Both the position numbers and the translations under genes were made by a program. Under the pieces are notes generated by a model. That model was not told where the DNA came from and made no database searches. It was given only the letters and a program-made list of their open reading frames with translations. From JAFMJV01 sp963814315 (lineage in GTDB: Bacteria > Chloroflexota > Limnocylindria > Limnocylindrales > CSP1-4), in NCBI GenBank assembly GCA_963814315.1, contig CAWFCG010000003.1, positions 124,001 to 188,000 on the forward strand: 64,000 bases of DNA. The letters are read 5' to 3'. Shown here one piece after another: positions 26,499-33,482 of this stretch (positions within the stretch are counted from its first letter, which is position 1; the number at the start of each line of letters is the position of its first letter).

Positions 26499-27494
26499 AT
26501 GGTGATGGCGAGGGCGGGGGCGGGCTCCCCGGGCGCTGACCATGCGCCAGTCCTGGCGCTTGATATCGGAGGCACCAAGACCATCGTTGCGGCGGTCGAC
26601 GCGCTGCCCACCGACCGACTGCGACCGCTGCGGCCCCCCGTCCACTTCGCCACACCTCGCGACCCGGAGGCGTTCCTGGCGGCCCTCGGCGAAGCTGCCG
26701 AGCGAGCGCTGCCAGCGGGTGCGCGAGCGGTCACCATCGGCATCGGGGTCCCCGGTCCGCTCGACCCGGCCGCCGGCATCGTGGAGTACTCCACGAACCT
26801 GGGCTGGCGACACCTGCCGCTGGCGGCGCTCGTCTCTGAGCGTTTCGGCGGTATCCCCACGGTCATCGAAGATGATGCCAACACCGGTGCCCTGGGTGAG
26901 GCGCTCGCGGGCGCCGGTCGTGGGCTGGACCCGTTCGTGTATCTGCCGCTGGGGACCGGCCTTGGCTCCGGCGTCATCGTGGCCGGCCAGATCGTCTCCG
27001 GCGCCCACGGGGCGGCCGGTGAAGTCGGTCACATGGCGGTGCATGATCGCGAGGGACCGCGCTGCAACTGTGGCCGTCGCAACTGCGTGGAGTGTTGGTG
27101 TTCGGGCATCGGATTCGCTCGGCGGGCACGTGAGACCTGGCCGCAATCGCGCCTGCCGGATGGATCGGTCGCCCCCCGTGATGCAGCGGGCGTGTTCGCG
27201 TTGGCTCGGACGGGGGATGCCGACGCGGTCGCGCTGGTGGCGCAGGCTCGGCACGCCTTCGCTATCGGGATCGCCGCACTCCTGGCCAGCCTCGATCCGG
27301 CGGCCATCTCGATCGGCGGCACGGTCGGCCTGAGCGAGCCAACGTTCGCTCGTGATGCGTTCCGTGAGGCGACTCGCCTGGTGCACTGGGCCACGGGTCG
27401 CCGTGTCAAACTGCGGCGCCCGCAGCTCGCGGGTCGGAGCGTGCTCGCTGGGGCCGCCGTGCTCGCGGTGCGGGCGCGCGAGGCTGGGCGCTAG
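26499..27494 (+). CDS. ROK-family sugar kinase
   Basis: 331-residue ROK protein. The ATP phosphate-binding motif ALDIGGTKTIVAAVD is near residue 19, the catalytic Asp lies in VIEDDANTGALGEALAGAGR, and the ROK zinc site comprises GEVGHMAVHDREGPR plus CNCGRRNCVECW. No N-terminal helix-turn-helix is present, so it is a kinase rather than a NagC/Mlc-type repressor. Likely substrates are glucose, GlcNAc or a related hexose, giving the 6-phosphate for NagA or the isomerase. It is the last gene of the degT-GH4-ROK operon, starting ten bases after the GH4 stop. Confidence 0.9.
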   Translation: MVMARAGAGSPGADHAPVLALDIGGTKTIVAAVDALPTDRLRPLRPPVHFATPRDPEAFLAALGEAAERALPAGARAVTIGIGVPGPLDPAAGIVEYSTNLGWRHLPLAALVSERFGGIPTVIEDDANTGALGEALAGAGRGLDPFVYLPLGTGLGSGVIVAGQIVSGAHGAAGEVGHMAVHDREGPRCNCGRRNCVECWCSGIGFARRARETWPQSRLPDGSVAPRDAAGVFALARTGDADAVALVAQARHAFAIGIAALLASLDPAAISIGGTVGLSEPTFARDAFREATRLVHWATGRRVKLRRPQLAGRSVLAGAAVLAVRAREAGR

Positions 27495-27692
27495 CGTCGG
27501 TTGGCCGATCTGGTACCCCCCGGGGCCTCATAGTCCCATCGATTGGGCAGTCCGCAACGGAGTCGAGCAGTTAGTGGGACTACTGCCAGACGGTGTCGAC
27601 TGGTACAACTGGGGTGAGGCCAGCGCGGCCATCAAGCATCGTCGTCGAAGAACGAGAACGGGCGCTGGCGTAACTGGATCGGAGCCTCAGCC

Positions 27693-27890
27693 ATGCGACC
27701 CGAACACTTGACGTACACCCTCGGCGACAAGACGCCCCGTTCGCTCGGACAGATGATCCGCGACCAAGAGTGGCACAGGACGATGCGCATCCTGAACCCA
27801 GAGGGTCCGCAGCCCCGTCAGCGCTCCTTCTCTGAGCGCTATCGTGAAGAGGGCCATACGCTGAGCACGGTCGAACTCGGTCGCAACTGA
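27693..27890 (+). CDS. Small hypothetical protein (65 aa)
   Basis: Frame reading MRPEHLTYTLGDKTPRSLGQ then MIRDQEWHRTMRILNPEGPQ, ending at 27890. It is charged and soluble with no known motif. Third codon positions are fairly GC-rich, as in real genes here, but there is neither a ribosome site nor the TAnnnT-N6 signature. It lies at the start of a scarred region. I do not recognise it. Confidence 0.3.
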   Translation: MRPEHLTYTLGDKTPRSLGQMIRDQEWHRTMRILNPEGPQPRQRSFSERYREEGHTLSTVELGRN

Positions 27891-28083
27891 GCTAGCCCTG
27901 AGTTCTCTCGCGGCCACGGCCCGAGCACCGCGACGGGCGCTGCTCCGTCCGATGGCCCACCTATGGGTCGGGCCGAGGGCTCCGGCATCGCGTTCCCTCG
28001 ACGGGTGGCGGGCCAGAATCTTGACCACCGGTCTTTCGCGCACCACCAGTCAAGTTGGCCGCCACTCGGTAATACGAAGGACT

Positions 28084-28129
28084 ATTACCGCTGGCGGTAA
28101 TACCTTGACCAATTACCGCGGGCGGTAGT
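28084..28129. promoter_or_regulatory. Twin 18-bp palindromes beside the Fic gene
   Basis: ATTACCGCTGGCGGTAAT (28084-28101) is a perfect palindrome. ATTACCGCGGGCGGTAGT (28112-28129) is the same with one mismatch, and the centres are 28 bp apart. A half-site-like CGGTAATAC lies just upstream near 28065. Paired sites of this type usually bind a dimeric repressor. They end three bases before the truncated Fic frame. Confidence 0.6.
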
Positions 28130-28131
28130 TC

Positions 28132-28680
28132 GTGGCGATCCACCCGTTCAATGATGGGAACGGCCGCACCGCCCGCTCGCTCGCTCGCCTCATCCTGGTC
28201 CAGCATGGCTATACGCTCGACGGCCTGGTCTCGCTCGATGCACAGCTCGACCTCGACCGCAGCGCATACTTCTCGGCGATCCGCGATGCCATCGGACAGG
28301 ACTACGATCCGGGGTATGACGCGACGCCGTTCGTGCGCTACTTCCTGCGTTCGATCACGAGTTCGGCGGACTTCGTGCTCGCTCGCCTGCGCGGCCTCGG
28401 CGAGGTGATGATCAGGATCCGCCGAGCGATCGTCGATGGCTCGCTGCCGCCGTCGATGATCGATGGGCTCGCATTCGCCTGGGTGAACCGCCATATCCGG
28501 GCCGGCGACTACATCCGCCTCACGGGTCGTACGCCCCAGAGTGCTACTCGCGACCTCGCTGTGGCGGTGGCGGGCGGTTGGTTGCTGGCGACCGGCCAGA
28601 AGCGGGGACGCTACTACGTCCTTGGCCCCAAGCTCATCGAGATCCCGGCGCAAGGGGAGGTCACGTCGTCGGCCGCGTGA
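28132..28680 (+). pseudogene. Fic-domain AMP transferase, N-terminus missing
   Basis: The Fic signature HPFNDGNGRTARSLARLIL stands only four residues from the GTG at 28132, whereas Fic proteins normally carry 100-200 residues before it. A TAG in frame at 28126 blocks any longer reading. After the motif the frame is intact: a helical region (QLDLDRSAYFSAIRDAIGQD) and a C-terminal winged helix (YIRLTGRTPQSATRDLAVAV). Fic enzymes transfer AMP or other groups to target proteins, and the HPFxDGNGRxxR loop is complete here. Without the preceding helices the enzyme is probably dead. The missing half appears to have been replaced by the palindrome region. Confidence 0.75.
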
Positions 28681-29025
28681 CCGCAGTTCCGGGTACGGAC
28701 GCCGCCCATGCTCGTGGTTCGTGGCATCGAATGATGATGGCGGGTCTATCCTCGCGGACTCGCCGTACGCAACCCATCGCACGTCAGCGGACGAGTTCCG
28801 TTGAGGGGTCAGCGAACCGGTCGTAGGCGGCGAAGGATGCCCGACCAGAGGGCGTACCGCCCGCATTCGTGATCCGCACCTATACCGCGCGCGTCTTCCT
28901 CGGGGACAGTGAGTTGGATCTGGCCGACCGGATGCGCTACCGCCTCCAGTCGTCATGCCCGACGGCGGCCCTGCCGCTGGTCGAGACCACCGTTCGCCTG
29001 TCGAAGGCGCTAGGCTTCGGACGAG
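28681..29025. other. Intergenic; possible 58-aa ORF at 28869-29045
   Basis: A GTG at 28869 opens MIRTYTARVFLGDSELDLAD, ending in TGA at 29043, eight bases inside the bicupin gene. Overlap would permit translational coupling. No motif is recognised. The TAGGCT element at 29011-29016 instead suggests that the bicupin has its own promoter, which weakens the case for the ORF. Confidence 0.25.
29011..29016 (+). promoter_or_regulatory. -10-like element of the bicupin gene
   Basis: TAGGCT, which would start RNA near 29023 and leave a short leader containing GGAGGT (29028-29033) before the ATG at 29038. Confidence 0.35.
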
Positions 29026-29037
29026 ATGGAGGTCCAG

Positions 29038-29823
29038 ATGCCTGAGCAGGAGATCAGCGGCCCACGGCTGCACTATCGGGCGCCACAGGATGGGATCGCG
29101 GCCCCGGAGGACTACCCCGATGCGCCCATCAGCCTGGTGCTCGAGCGCAGCACCGCCGGAGCCGACCTCTTTGGCGTGGCCGTCGCCATCGGTGGCGATA
29201 TCCCGCTGCACTATCACTCCATGATGGAGTTCCAGTACGTCGTCAGCGGCAGTGGTCTCGCACTGAACGCGGACGGAGCGCAGATCCCGATCTCGGCAGG
29301 CGGCACGGTCATCAGTCCGGCCGGCCCGGCCGGCGCGCATGGGTTCCGAAATCTCGGGCGACTACCGCTGACGCTGTTGTGTCTGTATCCGTCGCCGGGG
29401 GGTGCCACGCCCGACCGCAGCCCGTTCGACCCCGGGACCGACCCCGGCAAGGGGCCGCGGACGACGTATCGTTCGCCGCATGAGCTGCGACCTTCTCGCA
29501 CCGATGATGCGACGCGTGTTGCCCGCATCCTTGATGACTCGGATCCTGGCGCAGAACTCTACGCGATCGTCACCGCGGTCCATTCCGCGACCGCTCGTCA
29601 TCACCACGCTGTCTTCGAGCTCCAGTACGTGATGACAGGCGTAGGCATCGCCACCGATGCTGACGGCCGCGAGACTGAGATCGGAACAGGCGGCGTGGTC
29701 GCGTGCCCTGCTGGACCCTCGGGTGCACATGCGTTCAGACCAAGCGGCTCGATGCCATTGCAGTTGCTGTGTGTGTTCCCCACGCCGATGGGTGCGGCTC
29801 CCCAGACGATCCTGGACGACTAG
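29038..29823 (+). CDS. Two-domain cupin protein
   Basis: Two tandem cupin domains of similar design. Domain 1 contains GDIPLHYHSMMEFQYVVSGS with two His and a Glu for metal; domain 2 contains ATARHHHAVFELQYVMTGVG. Both finish with a G-x-x-x-x-P-A-G-P-x-G-A-H motif (SPAGPAGAHGFRNLG and CPAGPSGAHAFRPSG), so the protein arose by internal duplication. About 261 residues, no signal peptide. I start at 29038 because GGAGGT precedes it; 29026 is the alternative. Metal-dependent dioxygenase or sugar-binding roles are possible. The stop overlaps that of the converging SorC relic (shared CTAG). Confidence 0.75.
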   Translation: MPEQEISGPRLHYRAPQDGIAAPEDYPDAPISLVLERSTAGADLFGVAVAIGGDIPLHYHSMMEFQYVVSGSGLALNADGAQIPISAGGTVISPAGPAGAHGFRNLGRLPLTLLCLYPSPGGATPDRSPFDPGTDPGKGPRTTYRSPHELRPSRTDDATRVARILDDSDPGAELYAIVTAVHSATARHHHAVFELQYVMTGVGIATDADGRETEIGTGGVVACPAGPSGAHAFRPSGSMPLQLLCVFPTPMGAAPQTILDD

Positions 29824-30237
29824 CCTCCCGCGCGCGGCTCCTTGCAGAGCGCCCGGGCCACGTCACTGTCGGTGATGAGGGTGGTGACCCAGCCACCGAG
29901 CAGCGCCGCGCGGATGGCCTCGGTCTTCTCCGGCCCCCCCGCGACGGCGATGACCTCTGGCACCGCCCGCAGTTGCGCCCCGCTGATGGCCAGGCGTCGT
30001 TCGTCGACCGGAGAGTGGACTGAGCGGCCGTCTCGATCGATGAGCGAGGCTCCGATATCTGCCACCACCCCAAGCTTGGAGATGCGCTCCCGGAGTTCAG
30101 GTGCGAATGACTGCGCCATCATCGATTCCATCGGCTCCCAGCTCCCGATGGCCACGACAGTGCAGGTAAGGCGCTCGAACTGCTCCAAGCTCCGTGCTAC
30201 CTCTGGATCACGCCTGAGGCTGCGAGCCGTCGACGCA
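29820..30237 (-). pseudogene. SorC-family regulator, C-terminal effector domain only
   Basis: Encodes the second half of a SorC/DeoR-type sugar-binding domain (PF04198): ARSLRRDPEVARSLEQFERL, VAIGSWEPMESMMAQ, and the C-terminal SGAQLRAVPEVIAVAGGPEK then TEAIRAALLGGWVTTLITD. The N-terminal helix-turn-helix and half of the effector domain are missing. Homology stops near 30238, where the araD relic begins on the other strand. SorC regulators respond to phosphorylated sugars and are often divergent from catabolic genes, which fits a former SorC/AraD gene pair. Confidence 0.75.
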
Positions 30238-30810
30238 CTGGTCGTCATCAAGCCGAGCGGTGTCCGCTATGACGCCATGACCGCCGCATCCATGGTCGTC
30301 CTCGACCTCAATGGCGCCGTCGTGGAGGGGCCGCTGCAGCCATCCGTCGATGCCGCCTCGCATCTGTACGTCTATCGCCATCGGCCAGACGTGCAGGGCG
30401 TGGTCCACACGCACTCGCCGTACGCGACCGCATTCGCTGCGGTGGGACGACCGCTACCGGTGTATCTGACCGCGATGGCTGATCAGTTCGGCGGGCCGGT
30501 GCCGGTGGGCCGGTACGTGGCACCCATCGGAGGCGAAGCTATCGGCGCGGAGATCCTGGCCTCGATCGGAGACTCTCCAGCCATCCTGATGCAGAACCAC
30601 GGCGTCTTCACCATCGGGGTGACCGCGACGGCTGCTCTCCAAGCCGCGATCATGCTCGAGGAAAACGCGAAGACGATCGCGATCGCGCTCACCATCGGAA
30701 CGCCGACGGAGATCCCAGCCGAACACGTCGAGCGTCAGAGGCGGTTCTATCTGACGCCGTACGGGCAGAAACGAGGGGGCCCCTCGACCGTGCTCGAAGT
30801 CCAGGGCTGA
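30238..30810 (+). pseudogene. Class II aldolase / L-ribulose-5-phosphate 4-epimerase, N-terminus deleted
   Basis: Starts abruptly at LVVIKPSGVRYDAMTAASMV, about 40 residues into the AraD/FucA fold. It then runs through the zinc site DVQGVVHTHSPYATAFAAVG, the proton-relay region AILMQNHGVFTIGVTATAAL, and a family-like C-terminus. The AraD fold binds zinc through three His, two of which are visible in HTHS. No start codon exists near the homology boundary, and the frame continues into antisense sequence of the SorC relic. A single deletion that removed both N-termini and the shared promoter explains both truncations. Confidence 0.75.
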
Positions 30811-30826
30811 GCGCTCGAGACCCCGA

Positions 30827-31408
30827 TCAGCTCCCGTAGCGGAAGTGCTGTGCCTCCGGGCGGGCCAGCCAGTCGGCCAGTGACTGGGCGCTGCTGTCGC
30901 GAGCAGAGAGGATGGGCGCCTGGATGGGCCAGTCGATGCCCACGTCCGGGTCATCCCAGGCGATGCCGGTCTCAGCCGCGCCGTTGTAGTGGCCGGTCAC
31001 CAGGTATTCGATGTCCACCGCGTCGGAGAGCGTCGCGAACCCACGTGCGAAGGATGCCGGCGCCCACATCGCGATGTGGTTCTCATCGTTGGCCACGACC
31101 GACTCGTAGCAGCCCAGGGTAGGGGAGCCGGGCCGGACATCGACCGCCACGATGAAGGCCTCACCACGGGCCACGCGCATGAACTTGCCCATCGGCGGCT
31201 GCCACTGGAAGTGCAGACCGCGCACCACGTCCCGACCGCTGCGGCTGTGGTTCAGCTGCACGAACGAGCTCGGCAGTCCCAGCTCCGAGTATTCGGCGAA
31301 CTCGGCTGCGTGGTATGCCTCCAGCAGGAAGCCGCGCTCGTCCTGGAAGGCCTGATGCTCCACGATGAGCACCTCCGGGATGGACGTGCGCTTGACCGTC
31401 ATCTTCAC
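30827..31408 (-). CDS. rfbC: dTDP-4-dehydrorhamnose 3,5-epimerase
   Basis: Cupin-fold epimerase of the dTDP-L-rhamnose pathway, 193 residues. Landmarks: HQAFQDERGFLLEAYHAAEF, the catalytic His segment SRSGRDVVRGLHFQWQPPMG, VARGEAFIVAVDVRPGSPT, and MWAPASFARGFATLSDAVDI. It overlaps rfbD by four bases (ATGA), so it is the last gene of the rfbA-rfbD-rfbC operon. The product epimerises C3 and C5 before RfbD reduces C4. Together they supply rhamnose for surface glycans. Confidence 0.92.
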   Translation of the reverse strand: MKMTVKRTSIPEVLIVEHQAFQDERGFLLEAYHAAEFAEYSELGLPSSFVQLNHSRSGRDVVRGLHFQWQPPMGKFMRVARGEAFIVAVDVRPGSPTLGCYESVVANDENHIAMWAPASFARGFATLSDAVDIEYLVTGHYNGAAETGIAWDDPDVGIDWPIQAPILSARDSSAQSLADWLARPEAQHFRYGS

Positions 31409-32283
31409 GACTTCACCCCTTCTGGTCCAGCCGCAGGCTGCAGCGAAAGGTATTCGGCCAGGGCCTCCTGCCAGGGACGCATGACGACCCCGGCCGCGGC
31501 TGCCTTGGACGTGTCCAGCATGCCCCAGGGCGGCGGATCGGAGTGCCGTTCGAACTCCGCCAGTGAGATGGGCCGCAGCTCACGACCCGGCCGACGCACC
31601 GCCAGCACCGCCTGAGCCCACTCGAAGCGCGACGCCCCGCCGCTGTTGACCAGGTGGAAGACGCCGCCGCTGGTTCGTGCCACCAGCTGGTGGATGGCCC
31701 GGGCCAGGTCCAGGGCATAGGTCGGAGTGCCCACCTCGTCGGCCACGACCGCCAGTGGCCCACCCACGCGGTCCGCGGCCGCGGTGATCTTGTCGGGAAA
31801 GTCGTTGCCAGGCGGCCCATAGAGCCACGCTGTGCGCACGATCCAGAGTCCATCGTCGGCACCGAAGGCATCGAGCGCCGCCATCTCACCGGCCAGCTTG
31901 CTGCGTCCGTATGCGCTGCGCGGACCCTTGGGATCATCCTCCAGATAGCCGCCACCATCGGTGCGCTCGCCGTCGAAGACCTCATTGCTGGAGATGAGCA
32001 CGAAGCCACAGTCGATGTCATGGCAGGCACGGGCCATAGCCCTCACGGCCGAACCATTGCGTCGCATGGCCGCCTGCGGCTCGCGCGCGGCCTGGTCCAC
32101 CGCCGTCATGGCCGCGGTGTGGATGACGAGCCCAGGCGGTTCGCGCTCGATGAGCGCAGCGCAGGCGGCGGGGTCGTCGAGGTCAAGGACCGGCTGATCC
32201 CAGCCCCTCACCCGTCCTGGCGCTGTCGCGACCAGGGCACGCCCCAGCCGGCCATCGCAGCCGGAGATGACGAGGTCTGCCAC
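31405..32283 (-). CDS. rfbD: dTDP-4-dehydrorhamnose reductase
   Basis: Short-chain reductase of about 292 residues that uses NAD(P)H to make dTDP-L-rhamnose. The N-terminal nucleotide loop reads ADLVISGCDGRLGRALVATA. The catalytic YxxxK appears as SAYGRSKLAGEMAALDAFGA, preceded by FVLISSNEVFDGERTDGGG. I chose the GTG at 32283; a TTG at 32298 that overlaps the rfbA stop (TTGA) is an equal alternative with a GGAG-like site. The gene overlaps rfbC downstream. Confidence 0.9.
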   Translation of the reverse strand: MADLVISGCDGRLGRALVATAPGRVRGWDQPVLDLDDPAACAALIEREPPGLVIHTAAMTAVDQAAREPQAAMRRNGSAVRAMARACHDIDCGFVLISSNEVFDGERTDGGGYLEDDPKGPRSAYGRSKLAGEMAALDAFGADDGLWIVRTAWLYGPPGNDFPDKITAAADRVGGPLAVVADEVGTPTYALDLARAIHQLVARTSGGVFHLVNSGGASRFEWAQAVLAVRRPGRELRPISLAEFERHSDPPPWGMLDTSKAAAAGVVMRPWQEALAEYLSLQPAAGPEGVKS

Positions 32284-32294
32284 AGGGTCGCTCG

Positions 32295-33020
32295 TCAACG
32301 CTCCACCCCTGAGGCGGCCATGGTGCCCGACTCCAGCAGCGCCTCGATGGTGCCGGCGTCGGCCCATTGGCCCTCGTAATGCTGGGCAAAGAGCCCGCCC
32401 GAGCCGATGTAGTGGTTGAGCACGTCGGTGATCTCGAACTCGCCTCGGCCCGATGGCACGAGTTGCTCGATGACATCGAAGGCATCGGGTCGCAGGAAGT
32501 AGACGCCGATGGGGATCGAATCGCTCTTGGGCTCCTGCGGCTTCTCCTCGAAGCCGACCACGACCCCTGAGGCATCGAACTCGGCCACACCAAAACGACC
32601 CGCATCGGGCACGCGATAGAGGAGGGTGCCCGCGCCCCACGGTCCAGCCTCGAACTCCGCGGCCACCCCGGCCAGGGGCTCACCCAGCAGGATGTTGTCA
32701 CCCAGGACGACGCAGAAGGGGTCGTCGCCCACGAACGAGCGGCACAGGCCGATGGCATGCGCGATGCCCAGTGAGCCACGCTGGTAGCGGTAGCTCAGGT
32801 CCAAACCATGCTCCTGGCCGTCGGAGAGCAGCTCCACGATGTCACCGATGCTGCGGCCACCCAGGATGACCATGACCTCGCGGATGCCCATGTCCCCGAG
32901 CGTCTGCAAGGGGTAGTAGATCATGGGTCGGTCATGGACCGGCAGAAGGTGCTTGTTGGTGACCTGGGTCAGCGGGTAGAGGCGGGAACCCGTACCACCA
33001 GCGAGCACGATGCCCTTCAC
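32295..33020 (-). CDS. rfbA: Glucose-1-phosphate thymidylyltransferase
   Basis: First enzyme of dTDP-rhamnose synthesis, making dTDP-glucose. It has the nucleotidyltransferase motif KGIVLAGGTGSRLYPLTQVT, then LLPVHDRPMIYYPLQTLGDM, the catalytic Asp in FCVVLGDNILLGEPLAG and FGVAEFDASGVVVGFEEKPQ. About 241 residues, like the short RmlA2-type enzymes. The GTG at 33020 has AAGGAGGG six bases upstream, which rules out the longer frame. No rfbB (4,6-dehydratase) is present in the window. Confidence 0.92.
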   Translation of the reverse strand: MKGIVLAGGTGSRLYPLTQVTNKHLLPVHDRPMIYYPLQTLGDMGIREVMVILGGRSIGDIVELLSDGQEHGLDLSYRYQRGSLGIAHAIGLCRSFVGDDPFCVVLGDNILLGEPLAGVAAEFEAGPWGAGTLLYRVPDAGRFGVAEFDASGVVVGFEEKPQEPKSDSIPIGVYFLRPDAFDVIEQLVPSGRGEFEITDVLNHYIGSGGLFAQHYEGQWADAGTIEALLESGTMAASGVER

Positions 33021-33038
33021 TCGTGTCCCTCCTTGCAC

Positions 33039-33467
33039 TGACGGCTCCCGGAAGGTCCCGGGTGGTGTGCATGGTATTCGCGTCGTGTCGGCGATGTCGG
33101 TCGGACGGCCAACCAGTAGCTGCCGTGAGCGCTTCGAACGTCCAGAGCGCCATGGACACGTCCTTCGACGGTAAGCTGATGTGGTCGGGTGGTATCGGAG
33201 GGTTCAACTTCGCGCTGCGTGCTGAGACCGCGGGCATCGGCAACCTTTCACCGCCTCGGGCCAGTGGCAGGACCTACGGGGCACCGGTCACCCCTCATAT
33301 GTGCGGTACCCGGTCTACGCATCACCACCTACAACTGGACGCGACGCCTCCCGATCCCCTGGGATGACGCGCCGAGCGCCACGCTGGGTACCAGCATGCT
33401 GACTTCCACCGCTATCGCGCAGTAGCCAGCGTCGGCTGCTTCCTGCCAGAGGTGCGCTACGCTGGGA
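33039..33467. other. Intergenic, no supported gene
   Basis: Divergent region between rfbA and the FG-GAP gene. Frames present are short and unconvincing. TACGCT at about 33459-33464 is a candidate -10 element for the FG-GAP gene. Confidence 0.4.
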
Positions 33468-33482
33468 GTGCTTCAGGACGCT

